This document shows positions 53,690-62,715 of a DNA stretch of 64,000 bases, piece after piece. A program made the translations under genes and the position numbers. Position 1 is the stretch's first letter, and each line of letters starts with the position of its first letter. Under the pieces are notes generated by a model. That model was not told where the DNA came from. It searched no databases and was given only the letters and a program-made list of their open reading frames with translations. The stretch is from Neobacillus drentensis NBRC 102427 (GTDB lineage: Bacteria > Bacillota > Bacilli > Bacillales > Cytobacillaceae): the NCBI RefSeq assembly GCF_001591445.1, contig NZ_BCUX01000022.1, forward strand, positions 38,775-102,774. Direction: 5' to 3'.

Positions 53690-54847
53690 TTAGTTTTTAT
53701 GGCAGCTTGTGCAGGTTCGTTTGACATGGCAGGTATAGCATCGTTCTTCAGGTTTTTTGATATTTCCAACTGAAATAGGGTGATCTTCGCGCCATTTGTT
53801 AAGATGCTTCATCTGATGACAAGATGAACAATTAACGGTATTGTCACTTGCAGTATTCGTTCTATTTTGATCATGACAGGTATAGCATTTTTCTTCATTT
53901 TTACTAGCTTGTGCTCCATGACTGCCGATAAAGGTTTTGGTATGGCTTGTCGGGCGCGTTTTATGGCAATCTTGGCAAAAGGTATTTTCTTTTGCATACG
54001 TATGTTCATTCTTGTTTGTTGTACTGCTAGACTGGTTCAAATATTTATCCATTGTAGAAGTTTCTTCATACCCTTCAAGCTTTGCAGTGGACATATATTT
54101 ATGGCAGGAATTACAGTCTTTTAAGTCTGTTTTTGCCTTGAGACCGTGTGTGTTTGTTTTAAAATCAGCTTTTTTATGGCTCTTCGGAACCATCCCCGTC
54201 GTATGGCAGGCACTGCATTCTACTGTAATCTTTCTTGAGATATGGCAATCCATACATGTTTCCATCGTTGGGCGTGTGAACTTCAAATCCGCCATCGCCG
54301 CTTTTCCAACTTTACTATCCCATTTATCATAGTCGGTTTTAAAGGTCATATTTCGATCGGCAATTTTGCCGTGGGCAACACTGCTGTGGCATTGTGTACA
54401 TTTGATCTTTTTATCGGAATGCTGCTGATGGGGAATAATGATATCCCCAGATGGTGAAAATTCACGTGTTGAAATATTGTGGCATTTTTCGCATGCACTA
54501 TCCGGTATTTCGGTTGGCATTCTAATGATTGCAGCCGTAGTGACTTCTTCATTTCTTAAATCCTTTATTACTCCGCCTGCTTTATCCTTCGCTATCTGTT
54601 TTAGCCCTGGATCAATATGACAATTAACACAATCGACTTCACTGTGAGTAGAAGCTTTCCACGTATAGACCTCGGGTTTCATCTCATGACAGGATGAACA
54701 AAACTTTGAGCTAGAAGTTGCTTCTAGCCCAAAAGCACCGAGTGAAAAGAAGACGATTAAAAATAGTAAAGTTAAAGTCATAAATTTAATTATCTTATAG
54801 CGATAACGAGGAGGGGCCGACAGGTCTTGTTTGTTTTCCTCATCCAT
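53690..54847 (-). CDS. Membrane-anchored dodecahaem NapC/NirT-like cytochrome
   Basis: A 385-residue protein with one N-terminal helix (about 20-44) and a NapC/NirT-type start (FCSSCHEMKPE, then ASTHSEVDCVNCHIDPG). It has twelve CXXCH motifs in total, the last two only four residues apart (CYTCHVKRTCTSCH). Haem motifs and His are dense to the very C-terminus. It lies 28 bases after the decahaem gene. It should pass electrons from the quinol-oxidising partner across the wall space. Ribosome binding site GGAGGG. Confidence 0.92.
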   Translation of the reverse strand: MDEENKQDLSAPPRYRYKIIKFMTLTLLFLIVFFSLGAFGLEATSSSKFCSSCHEMKPEVYTWKASTHSEVDCVNCHIDPGLKQIAKDKAGGVIKDLRNEEVTTAAIIRMPTEIPDSACEKCHNISTREFSPSGDIIIPHQQHSDKKIKCTQCHSSVAHGKIADRNMTFKTDYDKWDSKVGKAAMADLKFTRPTMETCMDCHISRKITVECSACHTTGMVPKSHKKADFKTNTHGLKAKTDLKDCNSCHKYMSTAKLEGYEETSTMDKYLNQSSSTTNKNEHTYAKENTFCQDCHKTRPTSHTKTFIGSHGAQASKNEEKCYTCHDQNRTNTASDNTVNCSSCHQMKHLNKWREDHPISVGNIKKPEERCYTCHVKRTCTSCHKN

Positions 54848-54875
54848 AAAAGCGTCCCTCCAGATTAATAGTTAA

Positions 54876-56246
54876 CTAGTTTTTCTTATCATCTTTAAAG
54901 CCAGTTCTGTGACAGTATTGGCAATAAACATCTGTTGGAGCTTTTACATCAGTTGAGCCAGCTTTTGGTTTTTCACGATCATGACAAACCATACATTCGG
55001 ATTTCTGATCAGCAGTTTTTGCTTTGCCAGCATGAGCTGTTAACCATTGGTCACTTTCACCATGTCCTTTAGGACGATCAGCATGACATGCGCTACAGAA
55101 TTTATTTGTACGTGCTTGTTCTTTTACGAGTGTTACGTTTGGAGTGTATTTAACTTTTTGATTGCCCATTTTAAGAAGGGACATGATATCTTCTTTCGGA
55201 ATTTCTCTAACCCACTTAGAATCTTGGTGACAGTTCACGCACTTATCTAGTTGTTGAACCGCGGTGCCGCCATGATTACTGCTCCAATTAACAGTTTTGT
55301 GTGTTTTTGGAATTTCCGTTTGTTTGTGGCAGGTTTTACATTCCATTGAAATCTTAACGTCTTTCTTTTGTTTACCAATTGCTTGTAAAATGATTTCTTG
55401 TGTTTTTTGATCATGTTCGACAGCAACTGCTTCAGCTGCTTTCCCTTCATGAGTTGCTTCTTTTGTTGTTTCTTTTGATTTTTCTTCCAATTTTTTCTCA
55501 AGTTCTTCCGGATTTGGAGGAACGTTGTAGGCTGCTTCTTTCCAAGGTTTTTCACCATTATTTACTTTGTCATGGCAGTCAATGCATGAACCCATATTAG
55601 GTCTCAAGTATTTCTTTTCCATTAATTTTTGGGCGGATTCTTTTGTCCATTTGCCGCGAACTTCTTCAACGTTGATTCCGCGAGTTGCCATCTTCGCGTG
55701 GACAACACCGGCGTGACAGGTAATACAAGGAATCTCTTTTTCGATATGGCCTTTATGGTTAACCTTTAAGTCCCCAGAGGCGGTAACTAGTCGGTTCTTC
55801 GAGTGACATTGCAGACAGTTTTCGTTTGAAACGGCTTCTTCTTCGGTTTGAACGATTTGTTCAGGAACACCCGTTACGTGATAGTACACTTCTTTAACTG
55901 ATTTCATTTTGTGGGTAATCATGTTGTTGAAACCAGGCTTGATGTGACACTGGACACATGATATCTGATTATGAGCACTCGCTGTGAAAGATGAGTACTC
56001 AGGTGCCATTTCGTGACAGCTTGCACAGAATGTGGGAGAGTTTGTCATGGTAAGAACTCCATAGCCTCCACCAAAAACAACAATACAGCCAACAAGTGAA
56101 ACGAATAACAATTTCCACCTGTTCACTGGATTCTTCCAGTCAATCCCTCTAAACTTTTGCCATAATCCGCGAATCAGGCCAACTTTTTTTCTATCTTCTC
56201 TACTTTCGGGATCTTTATCTTTATTTTTTTTCCCCCAAATGGCCAC
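54876..56246 (-). CDS. Membrane-anchored decahaem NapC/NirT-like cytochrome
   Basis: A 456-residue protein with a basic cytoplasmic tail (1-44), one helix (about 45-68), the NapC/NirT motif FCASCHEMAPE...SAHNQISCVQCHIKPG, and ten CXXCH motifs: CASCH, CVQCH, CLQCH, CITCH, CIDCH, CKTCH, CVNCH, CSACH, CMVCH and CQYCH. A Lys/Glu-rich helical insert (about 245-290) splits the haem domain after the fifth site. NapC/NirT proteins take electrons from quinols. It is first in the cluster and the likely entry point. The start is GTG. Confidence 0.92.
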   Translation of the reverse strand: MAIWGKKNKDKDPESREDRKKVGLIRGLWQKFRGIDWKNPVNRWKLLFVSLVGCIVVFGGGYGVLTMTNSPTFCASCHEMAPEYSSFTASAHNQISCVQCHIKPGFNNMITHKMKSVKEVYYHVTGVPEQIVQTEEEAVSNENCLQCHSKNRLVTASGDLKVNHKGHIEKEIPCITCHAGVVHAKMATRGINVEEVRGKWTKESAQKLMEKKYLRPNMGSCIDCHDKVNNGEKPWKEAAYNVPPNPEELEKKLEEKSKETTKEATHEGKAAEAVAVEHDQKTQEIILQAIGKQKKDVKISMECKTCHKQTEIPKTHKTVNWSSNHGGTAVQQLDKCVNCHQDSKWVREIPKEDIMSLLKMGNQKVKYTPNVTLVKEQARTNKFCSACHADRPKGHGESDQWLTAHAGKAKTADQKSECMVCHDREKPKAGSTDVKAPTDVYCQYCHRTGFKDDKKN

Positions 56247-56785
56247 TTAACTCACCCTTCCCATTTTGGATTGTTTCTCTATATATTTTCCATATTAACC
56301 TCTCTAAAGGTAGTATCTAACATTGTAAGAGTATAATCCAATGTACAATTTGTGAATATTTTTTCAAGGAAATTAAGTATGACATTTCCCATTAAAACAA
56401 CTTAAAAACGTTGTTATCTCAAGAGTCGTTTAACACTATTGATATGTTGTTTAATCCGTATACACTTGAATATATATACAGTGTTACTCTATCTTTATAC
56501 GAAAATACTGGAATTTGAATGGAAGTCCTTCTAGTTGGGATTCATTATTAAGGCAACGTCATAGGTCTGCCATATTTGACAAAAAAACGAACATCTTTCT
56601 GAGCAAGTAGCGGCATTTAATTTGGTCAGATATATAATAGTAAATTGTACAAATCTTGCTCTCCGCTAACATTGTTGTCACTGTATGGAGGAAATGGTAA
56701 GATAAGAAAGGTATTTAATGAAATTTTTGACTATGATTTTTTAAAAAAGAGTGCATTTGTCTCTATATAAAGGAGAGTTCATCAA
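56247..56785. other. Divergent control region between the cytochrome cluster and secA
   Basis: 539 bases without a gene. It must hold promoters for both directions. A half-matching Rex/FNR-like word (TTGTGAA-N6-TTCAAG, 56350-56368) is the only candidate site. I see no terminator, riboswitch or small gene. Confidence 0.4.
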
Positions 56786-59299
56786 ATGATGGGGATTTTA
56801 AATAAAGTGTTTGATCTGAACAAGCGTGAGCTGAAGCGGTTAGATAAGCTGGCCACAAAAATTGACGCACTGGCACAAGAAACCGAAAAGCTAACCGATG
56901 ACCAACTGCGTGAGAAAACGGAAGAGTTTAAGGCTCGCTATCAAAACGGGGAAACACTGGATGATTTACTCGTTGAAGCGTTTGCCGTTGTCCGTGAAGG
57001 CGCTCGTCGTGTGCTTGGTTTGTATCCGTATCATGTACAGTTAATGGGGGGGATTTCTCTCCACGAAGGGAACATCTCGGAAATGAAAACGGGTGAAGGT
57101 AAAACGTTAACTGCAACCATGCCCGTTTATTTGAATGCTCTTTCCGGTAAAGGTGTCCATGTTGTTACAGTCAACGAATACTTAGCAAGCCGTGACGCCG
57201 AGGAAATGGGTCAGTTGTATCAATTCTTAGGATTAACAGTCGGTTTGAATTTAAATAGCATGGATAAAGAAGAAAAGCAGGCAGCCTATGCGGCTGATAT
57301 TACCTATGGAACGAATAATGAATTTGGTTTCGATTATTTACGCGATAACATGGTCCTCTATAAGGAACAAAAGGTTCAGCGCCCACTTTTCTTTGGCGTA
57401 ATTGACGAGGTTGACTCGATTTTAATTGACGAAGCCCGTACACCTTTAATTATTTCAGGTTCAGCGGCAAAGTCGGCTGTCCTTTATATTCAAGCGAATG
57501 GTTTCGTTCGTATGCTTGCAAAAGATACAGATTATACCTACGATGAAAAAACAAAGGGCGTGATGCTGACAGAAGAAGGGATCAGTAAAGCGGAAAAGGC
57601 TTTCGGGATTGATAACCTTTTTGACATGTCACATGTTACCTTAAACCATCATATCAACCAGGCATTAAAAGCCAATGTCAGCATGCACCTCGATGTCGAT
57701 TATGTCGTTCAAGACGGTGAAATTGTTATCGTTGACCAGTTCACAGGCCGTTTGATGAAGGGGCGCCGCTACAGTGAAGGCTTGCACCAAGCAATCGAGG
57801 CAAAAGAAGGTCTCGAGGTTCAAAACGAAAGCATGACGATGGCAACGATTACGTTCCAAAACTATTTCCGGATGTATGAAAAATTAGCCGGTATGACTGG
57901 TACGGCGAAAACGGAAGAGGAAGAATTCCGCAACATTTATAATATGAATGTTATCGTGATTCCTACCAATCGCCCGATCGTCCGTGATGACCGAGCTGAT
58001 TTAATCTACTCTTCCATGGACGGCAAGTTCCGTGCAGTGGTTGAGGATATCGCTGAGCGTAACCAAAAAGGACAGCCCGTACTTGTTGGTACGGTTGCGA
58101 TTGAAACGTCTGAGCTCATTTCCAAATATTTATTGAAAAAAGGTATTCGTCACAATGTCTTGAATGCAAAAAACCATGAACGTGAAGCAGAGATTATTGC
58201 TGAAGCAGGTCATCAGGGTTCGGTCACGATTGCGACAAACATGGCCGGTCGTGGTACCGACATTAAGCTTGGCGAGGGTGTCATTGATTTGGGCGGACTT
58301 GCTGTTATTGGTACTGAGCGTCACGAAAGCCGGCGGATTGATAACCAGCTCCGTGGACGTTCTGGACGTCAAGGGGACCCAGGTATTACGCAGTTCTACT
58401 TATCAATGGAAGATGAACTGATGCGCCGCTTCGGTTCAGACAATATGAAATCAATGATGGAACGTCTTGGTATGGATGATAATCAGCCTATTCAGAGCAA
58501 AATGGTGTCTAGAGCGGTTGAATCGGCACAAAAACGCGTCGAGGGTAATAACTTTGATGCCCGGAAACAGCTCTTGCAATATGATGATGTTCTGCGCCAA
58601 CAGCGTGAGATCATCTACACCCAGCGTGATGAAGTATTAGAATCGGAAAACCTTCGTGAAATCGTTCAGAAGATGATCATGAACTCCATAGAGCGCAACG
58701 TGAATGCCCATGCATCGCGCCATGAAGATGAGGAAGAATGGAATCTACAAGCGATTGTCGATTATGTGCATGCCACTCTTTTACATGAGGGTGACATTAC
58801 AGCTGAAGATTTGAAGGACAAAGATCCAGGTGAAATTGTTGAGGCCATTTTTGCAAAGGTGAAAGAACGTTACGAGGAGAAAGAACAAATTCTCTCCCAT
58901 GAGCAAATGCGTGAATTTGAAAAGGTTGTTACGCTCCGTGCGGTTGACTCCAAGTGGATTGATCACATCGATGCGATGGACCAGCTTCGTCAAGGAATCC
59001 ATTTACGTGCTTACGGACAAATTGACCCGCTTCGTGAATACCAGCATGAAGGCTTTGCGATGTTTGAGGTGATGATTCATTCGATCGAGGACGAAGCGGC
59101 CATGTATATCATGAAAGCAGAAATCCGCAATAACCTTGAGCGTCAAGAAGTAGCCAAAGGCCAAGCGGTGAATCCAAAAGAAGAAGGCGAACCCGTTAAG
59201 AAAAAGCCGAAAGTAAAGCAAATTGACATCGGCCGTAACGATCCATGTATCTGCGGCAGCGGCAAAAAATATAAGAACTGCTGCGGGGCAGGGAAATAA
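56786..59299 (+). CDS. secA: Preprotein translocase ATPase SecA
   Basis: An 837-residue SecA1 with Walker [13 protein letters not shown] (about 101-112), [19 protein letters not shown] (about 208-226), [25 protein letters not shown], the helical wing/scaffold domains and a C-terminal SEC-C zinc motif ([17 protein letters not shown]). It drives secretion through SecYEG. The start ATG follows AAAGGAG. It lies on the plus strand, opposite to hpf and prfB, although in Bacillus hpf-secA-prfB are collinear. Confidence 0.98.
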   Translation: MMGILNKVFDLNKRELKRLDKLATKIDALAQETEKLTDDQLREKTEEFKARYQNGETLDDLLVEAFAVVREGARRVLGLYPYHVQLMGGISLHEGNISEMKTGEGKTLTATMPVYLNALSGKGVHVVTVNEYLASRDAEEMGQLYQFLGLTVGLNLNSMDKEEKQAAYAADITYGTNNEFGFDYLRDNMVLYKEQKVQRPLFFGVIDEVDSILIDEARTPLIISGSAAKSAVLYIQANGFVRMLAKDTDYTYDEKTKGVMLTEEGISKAEKAFGIDNLFDMSHVTLNHHINQALKANVSMHLDVDYVVQDGEIVIVDQFTGRLMKGRRYSEGLHQAIEAKEGLEVQNESMTMATITFQNYFRMYEKLAGMTGTAKTEEEEFRNIYNMNVIVIPTNRPIVRDDRADLIYSSMDGKFRAVVEDIAERNQKGQPVLVGTVAIETSELISKYLLKKGIRHNVLNAKNHEREAEIIAEAGHQGSVTIATNMAGRGTDIKLGEGVIDLGGLAVIGTERHESRRIDNQLRGRSGRQGDPGITQFYLSMEDELMRRFGSDNMKSMMERLGMDDNQPIQSKMVSRAVESAQKRVEGNNFDARKQLLQYDDVLRQQREIIYTQRDEVLESENLREIVQKMIMNSIERNVNAHASRHEDEEEWNLQAIVDYVHATLLHEGDITAEDLKDKDPGEIVEAIFAKVKERYEEKEQILSHEQMREFEKVVTLRAVDSKWIDHIDAMDQLRQGIHLRAYGQIDPLREYQHEGFAMFEVMIHSIEDEAAMYIMKAEIRNNLERQEVAKGQAVNPKEEGEPVKKKPKVKQIDIGRNDPCICGSGKKYKNCCGAGK

Positions 59300-59311
59300 A
59301 GTTGTTTAGTG

Positions 59312-59345
59312 AGAGCCAGCGATTGTGGTCGCTGGCTCTTTTTGC
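59312..59345 (+). terminator. Terminator after secA
   Basis: AGAGCCAGCGA and TCGCTGGCTCT form a perfect 11-bp stem followed by TTTTT. Confidence 0.93.
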
Positions 59346-59372
59346 CGTTTTAGGTATGGATTAAGTGGATAT

Positions 59373-59470
59373 GTAGATAAGTTGTAGGAATTGTGGATAT
59401 CTTCTGAAAATCTGTAGATATCTATTCAAAATTTGTAGATATGTACCTAGTTTTGGTAGATATCCACAAG
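59373..59470. repeat. 21-bp periodic array E (GTRGATAT units)
   Basis: The word GTRGATAT begins at 59393, 59414, 59435 and 59456, exactly 21 bases apart, with a further related unit at 59373 (GTAGATAA) and another GTGGATAT at 59365. The bases between vary. The core differs from arrays A-D but the period is the same. It lies in the 383-base gap between secA and hpf. Confidence 0.75.
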
Positions 59471-59632
59471 GGGATAACTTTTTTATATAAAAGGAGGCTA
59501 GAATTTATGTAGTTTTCCCTTAATAAGGTAAACATTTCTTCTGCTAACAACTTAATCGTGGAAAAATAGATGTGTGGAGGATTTAAAAAACTAGTGAGCT
59601 AATATTTTCACTTTCTTCTAAAGGTTAGCTTA

Positions 59633-59664
59633 GCTCAAAAACGCTGCCCCATGAAGGAGCAGCG
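59633..59664 (-). terminator. Terminator after hpf
   Basis: CGCTGCTCC and GGGGCAGCG (one wobble) form a stem with TTTTT on the minus strand. Confidence 0.75.
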
Positions 59665-59683
59665 CTCGTTTTTCTCATATTCC

Positions 59684-60232
59684 TTATTGTGCTTCGATTA
59701 AACCATAGCGGCCATCTCTGCGCTTATAAACAACATTAGTACGGTGTGTGTCTGCATTCGTAAATACATAGAAGCTGTGGCCCAGCATGTTCATTTGCAG
59801 GATTGCTTCTTCACTGTCCATTGGTTTTAAGTCAAAACGCTTGGTACGAACTAATTCTAATTCATCTTCGTCTAATTCATTTACTTCTGTGTTTTCAGTG
59901 GTGGTAAATGTAACAGGAAAATCGCCTTTTTCACGGAATTTACGGTTAACCTTTGTTTTGTGTTTGCGTATTTGGCGCTCTAGTTTATCAGTAATCAAGT
60001 CAATCCCAGCATACATATCAACATTTGTTTCTTCTGCACGAAGGACAAGTTGCGGAAGCGGGATAGTCACTTCTACTTTAGAAGTTTTATCTTGATTGAA
60101 TCTTAGATTCACATTTACCTTTGCATCAGGTGCTTCTGTAAAATAGCGTTCCAATTTTGCGATTTTCTTCTCTACATACTCTCTAATTGCTGGAGTAACC
60201 TCGATGTTTTCACCACGAACGTTATATTTCAT
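59684..60232 (-). CDS. hpf: Long-form ribosome hibernation promoting factor
   Basis: A 182-residue protein: N-terminal S30AE domain (1-100, YNVRGENIEVTPAIREYVEKK) that sits in the decoding centre, a linker, and a C-terminal dimerisation domain (about 125-180, VRTKRFDLKPMDSEEAILQMN). It joins 70S ribosomes into inactive 100S dimers in stationary phase or stress. The start ATG follows AGGAGG. Normally secA follows it directly. Confidence 0.96.
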   Translation of the reverse strand: MKYNVRGENIEVTPAIREYVEKKIAKLERYFTEAPDAKVNVNLRFNQDKTSKVEVTIPLPQLVLRAEETNVDMYAGIDLITDKLERQIRKHKTKVNRKFREKGDFPVTFTTTENTEVNELDEDELELVRTKRFDLKPMDSEEAILQMNMLGHSFYVFTNADTHRTNVVYKRRDGRYGLIEAQ

Positions 60233-60486
60233 TAGTGGACTCCTCCTTTAGTTAAGGCTATGTAATAACATTTCTATTTTACCCTATGAATCTCCTGCTA
60301 AATCAGAACAAAAATTTTGTCGATTTATTGACAAAAACAAAGGGGATATAGTGACAATGTTCTGCCCTGCCTTTGACACCATAAGGTAATTTTTACTAAA
60401 ATGAATAGATATTCAATTTCATTGTAATCTTTAGGGAGACAACTTGCCAGTAAAAAGCCCTCAGAATAGGTTAAATCCTAGAAGTG

Positions 60487-61203
60487 CTATCGGGCAAGTG
60501 TCAGCGATTGAACACTGGCTGCACCGGCCTCCTTTAATAGTTTTGCTGCATGCCGTAGTGTTGAGCCGGTTGTGTAGATATCATCAACCAGAACGACTTT
60601 CTTTCCTGCTAGCTGAATATCAGGAAGGAACTGAAATACTTGCGGAAGGTGAATCCGTTCTGACCTTGATTTCTTCGATTGCTTTTCTGAATGAATTCGG
60701 CTGAGGAGATGATTGGGTTGATAGCCTGCTTCTAATAGGATGGCGGAAGCTTGATTAAAGCCACGTTCATAAAGCCGTTCTTTGCTTAACGGAATGGGTA
60801 CAAATATGTCGGGAGTGATTTCGGTCAGCCTCTTTTTAAGAAATTCCGAAAATATCTTCGCTAGTACATAATCACCTCGAAATTTAAACTTAGCAATGAT
60901 TTCTTTTAAAAAATCATTGTAGAGGAATAGGGAATAGTTTCTCTCAAGGTATCCGTGCCATTCTGGGTCTTCCTCCCAACGAAAACAATCATGGCACAAA
61001 TCACCTCTGCGAAATTTCTCGTCTATGTTTTGAAACGGCCGGCTGCATATACGACATTGCTCACCTTCGATCCTTTCTAGCTTTCCTTCGCATGTCTGGC
61101 AAATAAGCTGTTCTTTTTCTACGGAGAATATAGCTCGCCAGCCAATGTTAGGGAGGATGAACTCATAACAGTTTAAACAGCGATTTTGCATAGAGAAATC
61201 CAT
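60487..61203 (-). CDS. comFC: ComFC family phosphoribosyltransferase-like competence protein
   Basis: A 238-residue protein. The N-terminal third has four zinc-binding Cys pairs (CLNC, CQTC, CRIC, CHDC). The C-terminal part has the PRTase fold with VVLVDDIYTTGSTL (about 199-212). ComFC acts with ComFA in bringing single-stranded DNA into the cytoplasm during transformation. It lies 15 bases after comFA; comFB is absent. The start ATG follows GAGAGGAG. Confidence 0.93.
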   Translation of the reverse strand: MDFSMQNRCLNCYEFILPNIGWRAIFSVEKEQLICQTCEGKLERIEGEQCRICSRPFQNIDEKFRRGDLCHDCFRWEEDPEWHGYLERNYSLFLYNDFLKEIIAKFKFRGDYVLAKIFSEFLKKRLTEITPDIFVPIPLSKERLYERGFNQASAILLEAGYQPNHLLSRIHSEKQSKKSRSERIHLPQVFQFLPDIQLAGKKVVLVDDIYTTGSTLRHAAKLLKEAGAASVQSLTLAR

Positions 61204-61218
61204 TATTAAAGCTCCTCT

Positions 61219-62715
61219 CTACTTTTTATCATCGAGCAAGCCCCTTTTGATCCCTTCCCGGTTCATCAAGACAATTTGCTTTCTTGCCTTTACCATCTCT
61301 TCGGTTTTTCCATAATGAAAATAGGTCACAACGCCGTCAGGATGATCCTTGCTCCGTCCAGCTCTTCCGGCAATTTGGACGAGGGCACTTTCTGTAAAAA
61401 TGGCATCCTCAGCCCCAACCACAGCCACATCGATATTAGGAAAAGTTACTCCTCGTTCGAGAATGGTCGTCGTTAACAGTAGCGGGATCCCTTTCGAACG
61501 CATTTGTTGCACCTTTTCTTTGCGGTTAGGGTCTTCGGCGTGGACAGATTCTATCGTTGGGTCCAATTGACGCAGAATAGGAAGAGCTTTTTCCATTAAT
61601 GGGATATGTGGAAAAAAGACTAAGGCTTGTTTGTTCGATTGGATCCGCGCCGTTATCCAGCGGAGGACATTTGGCGGGAGTTTACTTTTTTGCAGCTGTT
61701 TTTGCCAGTTTCCACACCATTCAAATTTGGGAACTGGGAGTGGATGGCGATGGAAACGAGCCGGGATGGTTGTAAACGCTCGTTTCCCTGTCCAGCATTC
61801 CCTTTGCCACTTTTGATTGGGTGTCGCCGTCAGGTAAATCATGGCGGAGTTCGGCTTTCGCGCTTGGACGGCTGCATACTGGAGGGATTCCTCGACTGTA
61901 TAGGGAAATGCATCAACCTCATCTAAAATAATCGCATCAAAGGCATGGTAGAAGCGAAGCAGCTGGTGGGTGGTTGCAATCGTGAGCGGGGCATACAGAT
62001 GTCTGTCCTCACTTCCGCCGTAAAGGGAAGCGACCTTTATTTCCGGGAAGGCAGCTTTTAGCCTAGGGGTGAGTTCTAAGACAACATCCGTTCTTGGAGT
62101 GGCGATACAGATTCTTTTTTTAGCAGCGAGTGCGGCTTCAATTCCAGCGAACAAGACCTCCGTTTTCCCTGCCCCGCACACAGCCCAAACTAAGTGTTCT
62201 TGATTCTGTTGAATGGCTGTTGTCACGTGGTCAGACGCTACCTGCTGCCCTTCGGAAAGCGTCCCCTGCCATTGTTTGATTTTTGATGGAAGAATGGTGT
62301 CAGGCACCGGGCCATTCCAACCGATGAGTGGTGTACATTCACTGATTCGCCCCATCATGATGCACCGGCGGCAATAGAGACAGGTTTCGCCGCAACGGGA
62401 GCATGGGTAGGACGCAAAATGGTGTGGATCCTTATTTCCGCACCGGGTGCAAACGGGCTTTTTCCCTTCGTAGTGGATTCCTTTGCGGTAGGTGATATAG
62501 CCATTTTCGTAATGGGATTGTACTTCTTGGAAAGCAATTGGGATATCTTCTAAGAGAAGTTGTTTGCCTGTGAGAAGGAGCTGAAGATCATTGTTGTATG
62601 GGAAATTCGGGTTTTGTGGCGGCTGCGGGATGCTTGGAATGTCTGAGATTGGGAGTGAGTTTCCGTCTGTGTTGCTACCGGGAATTAAGACATTGTTTTT
62701 AATGACAAAACGCAT
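61219..62715 (-). CDS. comFA: ComFA DEAD-box DNA-uptake ATPase
   Basis: A 498-residue helicase-like ATPase. A four-Cys zinc finger cluster (CTRCGN...CSRCGETCLYCRRC, about 88-117) precedes the helicase core: Walker A WAVCGAGKTE, ILDEVDAFPY, and QIAGRAGRSKDHPDG. It powers DNA entry through ComEC. I chose the ATG at 62715 (RFVIKNNVLIPG) after GGAGAAGGTG; the long open frame upstream lies within the NERD gene, which it overlaps by 31 bases. A copy of the GGTGTCAGGCACC motif is embedded in frame, coding VPDT. Confidence 0.93.
   Translation of the reverse strand: MRFVIKNNVLIPGSNTDGNSLPISDIPSIPQPPQNPNFPYNNDLQLLLTGKQLLLEDIPIAFQEVQSHYENGYITYRKGIHYEGKKPVCTRCGNKDPHHFASYPCSRCGETCLYCRRCIMMGRISECTPLIGWNGPVPDTILPSKIKQWQGTLSEGQQVASDHVTTAIQQNQEHLVWAVCGAGKTEVLFAGIEAALAAKKRICIATPRTDVVLELTPRLKAAFPEIKVASLYGGSEDRHLYAPLTIATTHQLLRFYHAFDAIILDEVDAFPYTVEESLQYAAVQARKPNSAMIYLTATPNQKWQRECWTGKRAFTTIPARFHRHPLPVPKFEWCGNWQKQLQKSKLPPNVLRWITARIQSNKQALVFFPHIPLMEKALPILRQLDPTIESVHAEDPNRKEKVQQMRSKGIPLLLTTTILERGVTFPNIDVAVVGAEDAIFTESALVQIAGRAGRSKDHPDGVVTYFHYGKTEEMVKARKQIVLMNREGIKRGLLDDKK
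62296..62308. repeat. GGTGTCAGGCACC motif, copy 3 (inside comFA)
   Basis: Identical to the copies at 29236 and 32941, here within the coding region and read as VPDT on the minus strand. Confidence 0.7.

Noticed and set aside
56350..56368. Rex or FNR site upstream of the cytochrome cluster
   Set aside because: Only the left half matches TTGTGAA; the right half is TTCAAG. Kept only as a weak candidate.
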